This document shows, in pieces, positions 57,608 through 64,000 of a stretch of 64,000 bases of DNA (position 1 is the first letter of the stretch; each line of letters opens with the position of its first letter). Source of the stretch: Fennellomyces sp. T-0311 (taxonomy: Eukaryota > Mucoromycota > Mucoromycetes > Mucorales > Lichtheimiaceae); contig JALLLT010000023.1 in NCBI GenBank assembly GCA_025266875.1, positions 613,528 to 677,527 of the forward strand, written 5' to 3'. The notes beneath the pieces are model-generated. The model did not search any database, had not been told where the DNA came from, and worked only from the letters and a program-made list of their open reading frames with translations. The position numbers were made by a program, and so were the translations under genes.

Positions 57608-60538
57608 ATGGAACCCGAGATAGAACACCACATCCACAACTTGATCGTGCAGCGGATGGTGGCCGCTAACCAGAGCCATCAGCATGTGGACGTTGCGTCA
57701 ACCTCATTGATGCTTCCAGTTAACCACAGAAATGAAGCGGAATATCGTGACCTGGTTGCACAGATTATGAACGACCATACCCGTATGGATGATGGAGTAC
57801 TTCTGCAGGCGCTTGCATTACAACCCGCCCAAAATGAGCCACCACCTCAGAATACCACTGTCTACTACATGCGTAGTTGGAGTATTCAACCAAACACACT
57901 GCGGCAAATCTTGGCTTCATGGGTTGAAAACGAAGCAGAATATCCGGAAACAGATGCATGGACGCACTTCGCACTTCATTATCGCGACGAACCACTGCAT
58001 GTTCGATACATAGGAAAGGTTACTGGCGCCGCACCCATTTCGCGTCATCATGCGGATTCTGCTCGTGCAGGCGGTATACTTGGAAACTTTTTGAACACAC
58101 TGCGGCAAGTGGATCCGCAAGCATTTGGCAATACCCAAATTTACGAATTTAGCCGTATGCGTACCACTGGAGACGCCATAACGCGTGACACCAGAGAACG
58201 AATCGCTATTGCTTTTTTCGGTGTTGATAGTCTCCTAAATATTCAACATGGAGGTTATTATAACGCATACGATCCTGGAGACGAAGCATTCAATACGTTT
58301 GCGCAGCGTTACCATGTAGCCTTCTTCAACCAGTTTAGCAGATATGCAGCCCGAGCAGTAAATGGACAAAACGTCTGGATGGATAGGCTGGGGCCATGGG
58401 TCGATGAAATAGCCCAGGTGATTTTGAACCAGGATCCAAACGTTCCTATGCCGCTAGGAGACACCATCATGCAGCAAGCAATACCCCGTACTGTCAATGG
58501 CTACACTATTTTGGTCCTGATTGGATACGACATCACAGTGTCTAATTATCGCTACTGCCGTGCCTTCTTTGACACATCAAGATCAGGAAACCTCACCAAA
58601 GATTTTCTTTGCCGGCAAGAAGCATGGTCCCGTGGCCAACGGAGATTCGATTCTGCATTATTTGACACCTCTCCTTTTCCATTTCTGGATGTCTATCCAT
58701 GGCTGAACCGTACAAATACTCAAGATGCCGCAGTACACCAAGTCTCTAGGTACATGGGTATTGTACGGCCGATTATTACCGTCACCTTCAAACGGATGAC
58801 AACATCCATGGCGTTTTCAAATTTCTTGCACTTCTATGGCATTTTGGACCAAAGAAACGACTCTTATACTGATCTCGTTGGTATACCAACTCTACGTCAT
58901 TTCTTGAACAACGAATGGGTCACCTCCGACACCAATGCTATGCCACCAGAAACAATGACAATCGTCATCCCTCACATTCATCCGGGTTTTGACCGCTACG
59001 GTGCTTTTTCTCGCCACTTAAACGAGCTCCTTGATTTAACGTGGACAATAACTTTGATCATCGGCGAGATTGCAATCACAGCAGCACGACGTACATCCTT
59101 TCCGCGCAGCCGGAATGCTGTGGTACGGCAGGTCTGGCATTCATGCAATCCTGATATGCCTGGCAGTCTTAATCCGCGACTAGCGGATGCGTATGCGCAG
59201 CTTCGAATTATCAAAGGCAATCTCAACGATTATAGACAGCAGAGACAGGAGCAACAACCACCTGTGGTACGAGTTGCTGCCAATGATGCGCTTCGTGAAG
59301 CTTCAAGGGTACGTATGGCGCGATACGGCACTGCTGAACACCCACCAAGAGACCCAGAGCGTATTCAGCAAGCTACCGAACTTTGGAGAATGAATTTTCC
59401 GGCATTACACATTCACATCGACCGAGAGCATCAAGCTGAATGGATGGAGTGGGCAATTACTCGTGACGAGAATGTGCATTACTTTGCAAGCGCCATGCGC
59501 TTTGTTGGTATGCAGCGAAATCATCCATTGAGGAACGCACTCAATCGGCATCGACCTGAAGGTTTTGGACCTGGAAATGATGCGTGGCTAGAAGATGACG
59601 ATCTCATAGCAGCCGCTGTTGCGCGTTGGGCAGATGCAATGAGGGCGAGCCTACCCGAAGGCCACTTTAACCCAGAGAACCAACGACGGCGAAGGCAAAA
59701 CGCTCTTATTAGCCAGAATGTCTCTGAGTATGGCTTTACTTCTCGGATGGAAGGACGACTGGTATACATACCAAAAACCAGCCCTGCAAGTTTTCGCTGG
59801 CAAGATGGAGTTCATCGACGAAACCTGCACTTGAGATTCCCGAATACCATCGTCGAAAGCAACCTTAAGCAGGATCGGATGTTTCGTTTACGGTTCTTGG
59901 AGGGAGGGATTGGGCTGGACTTTCAAGATGGCCGTCAGCTTGAATTCGCAGGCACCACTGTTATCCTCACAGTCATGCAGCTGCGCGCAACAGCACAGGA
60001 TGGACCGACGCTATGGCGATTATGGCGAACTGAGAGAAGGCTTCTCGGTGACATTGTTCCAGAGCCAGACAATGACCCAGAGCTGATACCTGCAAACCAG
60101 CGAAGAGGTGCTTTCCGCAGCAGAACAGGCTCTCAACATATACGTGGTTTCCGTCCGATATATGAGACAGACTCTATTAGTCTGTTTCAATTATTTTTGA
60201 ATGCCCATTTTCCGGGGGGTGGGTACATTACGTTGCTTGCGTCGGGGTATCTTGCGGATTTCAATGCCCAGTACCCTCGCCTCCACCAAGCCGTGCCCAT
60301 CCAGCCGCTCCTTCGCAACTTTCTGCAAGACCACACGGAGCATCCAGGCTACCCGGAATGGCTTCTATGGACGGAAGACATCGGGACGCATGCTGGTAAC
60401 TTTTTGCCAAATATACAGTTCTTGCGTCCCGATGCACGTTTGGACCCAGCATCATCGTTGCTAGTACGAAGTGGAGGCGGTACTCATAGAGCGACGATGA
60501 TCCGCTTTGGTCCCCCTCGCCCCCCCTCTCCCCATTAA
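57608..60538 (+). CDS. Large single-exon protein with GIY-YIG-like N-terminal region, otherwise unknown
   Basis: Uninterrupted frame of 976 residues in a region where other genes are broken. Residues about 118-225 resemble a GIY-YIG nuclease: a beta-hairpin ending LHVRYIGKVTG (YIG motif), then SRHHADS (Arg/His of the first helix), a helical stretch, and ERIAIAFFGVDSLLN with HGG (candidate metal-binding Glu and the conserved Asn). The GIY half is degenerate (HFAL). The rest (about 230-976) shows no family I know; LVLIGYDI, Arg-rich LRIIKGNLNDYRQQRQ and QRRRRQNALISQNVSEYGF are notable, and the tail is Pro-rich. The poly(A) signal AATAAA is near 60558. It could be a mobile-element nuclease or a lineage-specific protein. 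The nuclease idea is inference from motif pattern. Confidence 0.65.
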   Translation: MEPEIEHHIHNLIVQRMVAANQSHQHVDVASTSLMLPVNHRNEAEYRDLVAQIMNDHTRMDDGVLLQALALQPAQNEPPPQNTTVYYMRSWSIQPNTLRQILASWVENEAEYPETDAWTHFALHYRDEPLHVRYIGKVTGAAPISRHHADSARAGGILGNFLNTLRQVDPQAFGNTQIYEFSRMRTTGDAITRDTRERIAIAFFGVDSLLNIQHGGYYNAYDPGDEAFNTFAQRYHVAFFNQFSRYAARAVNGQNVWMDRLGPWVDEIAQVILNQDPNVPMPLGDTIMQQAIPRTVNGYTILVLIGYDITVSNYRYCRAFFDTSRSGNLTKDFLCRQEAWSRGQRRFDSALFDTSPFPFLDVYPWLNRTNTQDAAVHQVSRYMGIVRPIITVTFKRMTTSMAFSNFLHFYGILDQRNDSYTDLVGIPTLRHFLNNEWVTSDTNAMPPETMTIVIPHIHPGFDRYGAFSRHLNELLDLTWTITLIIGEIAITAARRTSFPRSRNAVVRQVWHSCNPDMPGSLNPRLADAYAQLRIIKGNLNDYRQQRQEQQPPVVRVAANDALREASRVRMARYGTAEHPPRDPERIQQATELWRMNFPALHIHIDREHQAEWMEWAITRDENVHYFASAMRFVGMQRNHPLRNALNRHRPEGFGPGNDAWLEDDDLIAAAVARWADAMRASLPEGHFNPENQRRRRQNALISQNVSEYGFTSRMEGRLVYIPKTSPASFRWQDGVHRRNLHLRFPNTIVESNLKQDRMFRLRFLEGGIGLDFQDGRQLEFAGTTVILTVMQLRATAQDGPTLWRLWRTERRLLGDIVPEPDNDPELIPANQRRGAFRSRTGSQHIRGFRPIYETDSISLFQLFLNAHFPGGGYITLLASGYLADFNAQYPRLHQAVPIQPLLRNFLQDHTEHPGYPEWLLWTEDIGTHAGNFLPNIQFLRPDARLDPASSLLVRSGGGTHRATMIRFGPPRPPSPH

Positions 60539-61020
60539 TACGCTGGTTCTTTACCAAAAATAAACATATGTTATTTCTTCTAAGTTTATTTTGAAATGCT
60601 AATATCAGCTCTAAATATTCTACCATCGGGAATTCCGAAAAAGGTTGTTGTGAATACTGCAGAGCTTGCAAATTAATCACTGTGGGAAAACGGTCGTATT
60701 AGATCTTAATTGAGTCTGGTTAAAGCTGGTCTTGTCATATCTTGTTTTGTACTAAGTTAATAGCAAGAACAAGATCGAACAATATTGGACTAGTTCCAAT
60801 GAAGTTTGAACAAGTTCTCATATGCATTTGGTAGATGCGCTGTTCTGCCATTTTGCCAAATATTCTTCATTCGTATAGTCGCAAGCATATAATGGATATT
60901 TATTGATGTATTCATAAGCGTCACATTATGCAATCGAATATAGAGAGCAATGGCGCTGTATACCAAAAGTATTATCTAGTATACTTCTTGCCGTTTTAAA
61001 AAATTAAGATAGGCATACCT
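60539..61020. other. Intergenic, nothing recognised
   Basis: Holds the 3' end of the large ORF and the 3' side of the minus-strand gene that follows. No domain or repeat seen. Confidence 0.4.
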
Positions 61021-62040
61021 GATCACCTCTTCTTCCTGGCTCGCTGGATTCGAAGTCTGCGATACCGATGGTAAGTTTCCATCGTCACCGGTCCGATCAT
61101 TGGCGACCATTGGAGAAACACCATCGCATCCATTTCCTCTTCCAATACCACGACCTCCTCCGCGATCACCTCCTCGTGTCGAAACAATATCACCAGTTGC
61201 ACTACTGACTCTACCTCTTCCCCCCGCTTTGGTACCATGACCTTGTCCTTGCCCTTGTGTACCGTCACTTTGGTTCGTGCTCCCATCAGTCGTAACGTGA
61301 GTGTTACCGCTACCATGGCTCAGGTTGCTACCATTCTCGGTTGTGTTGATTGGAGTAACTTAAAAGTTACCTCCGCCATCGCCCTGTCCTCGAGTGCCAG
61401 TGTATCATCTCCGGTTGACTGTGATTGCGTTCGCATCGTAATTGCATTTCATCACATAATAGGTCGTTGTTGTACTGGAACTTCCTCTGTGAGTCACGTC
61501 AATGCTATTTAAAAACGGTTAATATCTCAAAAGAAGTATATCGGTAAATACTAATCATACTTCATTCGCTGAGATGAAGAGGGATATCTGTTCAAATGAG
61601 AACGTTGCACCGGTCGATCTGGTTCTTCATCCTCTTCTCCGTCAGCTGGTAAAATGAGATTAGTCCATACCAAATGTAAGCAATGATGCGCAATCCATGA
61701 GCCTTCACAGTCCGTGATTCGTAGTTGCAGAACTTCCTCAACCGGCTCTTCGAAGTGTTGGCGCACACGATGCTTGATTGGCTTCGGAATGTCGCGCCAA
61801 AGTGTCTCTTTTGGGGGGCAATCTCTTTTGGGCTATGCGTTCTTCCACGAAACTTCGTACGACACCCATCAAATGGGTGGCTAAATCGTTCCGGATCGCC
61901 ATAATTTGTTCCTCATCAACTTTGAAGAAGCTGGGTAAAGCTTCGTCGATGTGATCGTTGTTCGTGGTTTTGGCAAAGTACTCTTTACCATCGATTGTAA
62001 CCCTTGACTTATTACAACGCTTTGGATCTTGTCCTGGAAA
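61021..62040 (-). pseudogene. Unknown multi-exon gene with one frameshift and a Gly/Arg-rich tail
   Basis: Minus strand. One coding stretch (about 62035-61815) reads IDGKEYFAKTTNNDHIDEAL and HLMGVVRSFVEERIAQ. After a C6 run (61815-61820) the frame shifts to PKETLWRDIPKPIKHRVRQH, then LRITDCEGSWIAHHCLHLVW (to about 61570). Possible introns follow, then a segment RKFQYNNDLLCDEMQLRCER (about 61480-61400), and finally a Gly-rich region with RGGDRGGGRGIGRGNG (about 61180-61110). I do not know the family. The C6-run shift suggests a recent loss or a sequencing slip. Exon borders at the 3' half are guesses. Confidence 0.45.
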
Positions 62041-62415
62041 TTGTAATTACTGTGCATCATTTAGGCGCTCATCACTTTGATTAACTGTGGGCGATTGCTG
62101 CGGACCATGTTGGAGATGAAAGATTTGCTACGAGAGAAATGAGTTGGTTCAATCTCTCTAATATTCGTCAGCCTGTGGCTTCATTCAAGGGTATGATTGC
62201 TGATCAATGGATTCAGTTGTTCAGACACATGTAAACTACTCATTGTGGTTGTTAATAGAAGGAAGGATTGGCTTGATGTTTCACAATTTTTTTAAAGCCC
62301 ACGCGTGCACGAGGCGGCACTTAACAGCTTCGCGCTCTCTGAAATTTTCCCTCTTAGCTCGCTCCAGTAACCACGCTTAAGCAGCCAGCATTCCATTTTC
62401 TACTTTGTAACCAGA

Positions 62416-63480
62416 ATGTCTCAGTCTTCCATAACTGCCTCTCTCAGAAAACCTAAGCGTACTAGAAAGCTTAGTCAATGCAACTTTTTCACGCATCTCG
62501 TCTTCAATGGCTCAGATGACGAGCGTCAATGTCAGGTTCAATGACCCATAATATACAATATCCACTAATGTTTTCTATTTCGTCTATGGTGCTGGTGTGA
62601 ACGTGTCCGACCCTCGGCTAAGTGCTACCAACGCGAAAATCAATGAGGCGTTCTAAGCTCGCTCTCAGGAAAAGCTTCAACGTATAGAGGAAAGAACCAA
62701 CGAACTGAATGACCAATCGCAACTGGCACCTATCGGCACTGTTGAACGACGAAACATTGTTGAAACGTGGAGGCGCGATATTATTTCCAAGGTGTACATG
62801 TTGGGTGAAATCTTTGACTGCGATATCAGCTAAATGATATCTCCTTGTAATCCCGAGGATCGCCATGCAGAAGTGGCTTTAGCAACTACTGGTATGTTCA
62901 TAGGTAATGTAATGTAGTCAATAGCATAGTAGGTACATTGAGGAAATATAGACGCCGCGCAATATGCACTACGCGAAATGGGAGATGTTGATAGGTTCGT
63001 ACAACCCTGTGAAGGTAAATGAAACAAGTTTTATTATTGGCAAAATAAAGACCATTTTTCATAGTATTCAAAGGTAGGCACCAACAGAAAGGGCTTAGCG
63101 AATTTATATACTCGGATATGCGATATTTAATAAACGCTACTGTTCACCATTATGGTACAGAGCAGGATGGAGAGAGAAAAGGACGGGAAATGCAAGAGGT
63201 GCCAGCTGTGTCTGATAGAGAAGGTCATAAATGGAAACGTGAAATTGGTGAATATTTTCGAGAAGAGTATTATGAGTTGCTAGAGAGATGCATTATATCC
63301 AATACATTGGGATAGAACCCTATCAGTAACTCACCCTCTATCCATTAGTTCAAGCAACAGACATAAAGGTTCAGCGGTTGAAATGGGGTGGCTATCGTCG
63401 CATGAAGTATCATGACGCTCAGAATAACGAGAAATATGGATATTGCGATACTCAAAAAGGCGTTGATCTCTTGGGATACG
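62416..63480 (+). pseudogene. Degenerate unknown gene
   Basis: Plus-strand fragments that look related to one coding sequence: MSQSSITASLRKPKRTRKLS (62416), then VNVSDPRLSATNAKINEAF, a stop, RSQEKLQRIEERTNELNDQS and VERRNIVETWRRDIISKVYM (62590-62835, with stops), and further frames to about 63480 (for example 63118-63315, KREIGEYFREEYYELLERC). Several in-frame stops mean it is not functional. I do not recognise the family. It lies divergently from the minus-strand gene at 61.0-62.0 kb. Confidence 0.35.
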
Positions 63481-64000
63481 ATTTTGGAACGCCGTAAGCT
63501 ATCGCACCCCGTGAACAAAATGAAAGAAGCGCCAAATCATTGAAAGCACTTGTTGATTCAAGCATTAACGCTGCCTCTGATGAAAAAGCGGTTAGTATAG
63601 TTAAGCTAAACAATGGTTTGTATCGTCCATTATCACTGTGCATATTTGATTTTCTTCTGATCAATTTTTCTAGAAACTGTGAAATTCGGTTGCTGGGGTA
63701 CTTTTTAACATGGGAGTCACCTCGCGCACAGAAAAAACCTTGGCACTTTAACATAAATCTGTGGTATCATAATGCTCATCCAATCAAATGTGTACATCCG
63801 AGATGCCTTTTCACGTATGTCAAGCTGTTTCGTTGCAAATCACCGTACAACTTGTATTTAAAAAGTATTAAATACATTAATGACATTGAAGTTATTCATA
63901 ATATCCGCTAATACCATAGTTTAGCTTGCATACTTTAATATCTTTGTATAAAATCGAACGAGGCGCACAGAAAAGAGCGGAGTGGCACGTTTTCTGTGCG
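63481..64000. other. Window end, nothing recognised
   Basis: Short open frames on both strands (for example 63540-63911 on plus) have no known family and no splice context. No repeat or RNA gene seen. Confidence 0.4.

Noticed and set aside
1..64000. CRISPR arrays, rRNA genes, bacterial operons or riboswitches
   Set aside because: None seen; the sequence is eukaryotic with spliced genes. No regularly spaced repeat-spacer pattern exists, and the only tandem arrays are microsatellites and the promoter repeat at 57.4 kb.

Overview
This is a nuclear window from an early-diverging filamentous fungus, most likely of the Mucoromycota. The genes are broken by many short (43-75 nt) GT-AG introns with CTAAC/CTAAT-type branch sites, fungal markers are present (Stt4-type PI4-kinase, peroxisomal PMP20), and a U11/U12 snRNP 20K protein implies a minor spliceosome, which mucoromycete-type fungi keep and most Dikarya have lost. 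Exon structures below were read by hand from splice sites and phase; they are not supported by transcripts.

Layout. (1) 1-14.5 kb is an ordinary gene block: U11/U12-20K (-), peroxisomal peroxiredoxin (-), a DUF185 mitochondrial methyltransferase (+), a 23-exon PI4-kinase alpha/STT4 (+), a proline-rich coiled-coil protein (+), and an aldo-keto reductase (-). (2) 14.5-22.1 kb is gene-poor, with a hAT-like non-autonomous element (16197-17552) and a diverged relative of its end near 19.3-19.4 kb. (3) 22.1-26.1 kb carries an M13 (neprilysin-type) membrane metallopeptidase and a multi-pass membrane protein. (4) 26.1-64 kb is a transposon graveyard with a few intact pieces, plus one tRNA-Pro(UGG) at 28.7 kb.

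Transposon region. A 6.55-kb unit (28980-35531), bounded by long inverted repeats and flanking TA, holds a SANT/Myb-like protein gene, an intact Crypton-type tyrosine recombinase with a GCR1_C domain, and an intact PIF/Harbinger-type DDE transposase. Next comes a decayed second Crypton (37.6-45.0 kb). It was hit by two ~274-bp LTRs, one of which was itself split by a 4.38-kb Plavaka/CMC-like DNA transposon with 12-bp termini and a TA duplication. A dead hAT transposase (45.2-48.1 kb) contains two copies of another LTR family in inverted orientation (~414-bp arms). Further right are a Tc1-like element with near-intact transposase (49857-51204), a Helitron fragment (~54.7-55.2 kb), a single-exon 976-residue ORF with a GIY-YIG-like N-terminal region (57608-60538), and two degenerate unknown genes (61.0-63.5 kb).

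The housekeeping genes do not form a pathway. The most unusual items are the three-gene TIR unit with two different recombination chemistries, the nested insertion stack, and the GIY-YIG-like giant ORF.
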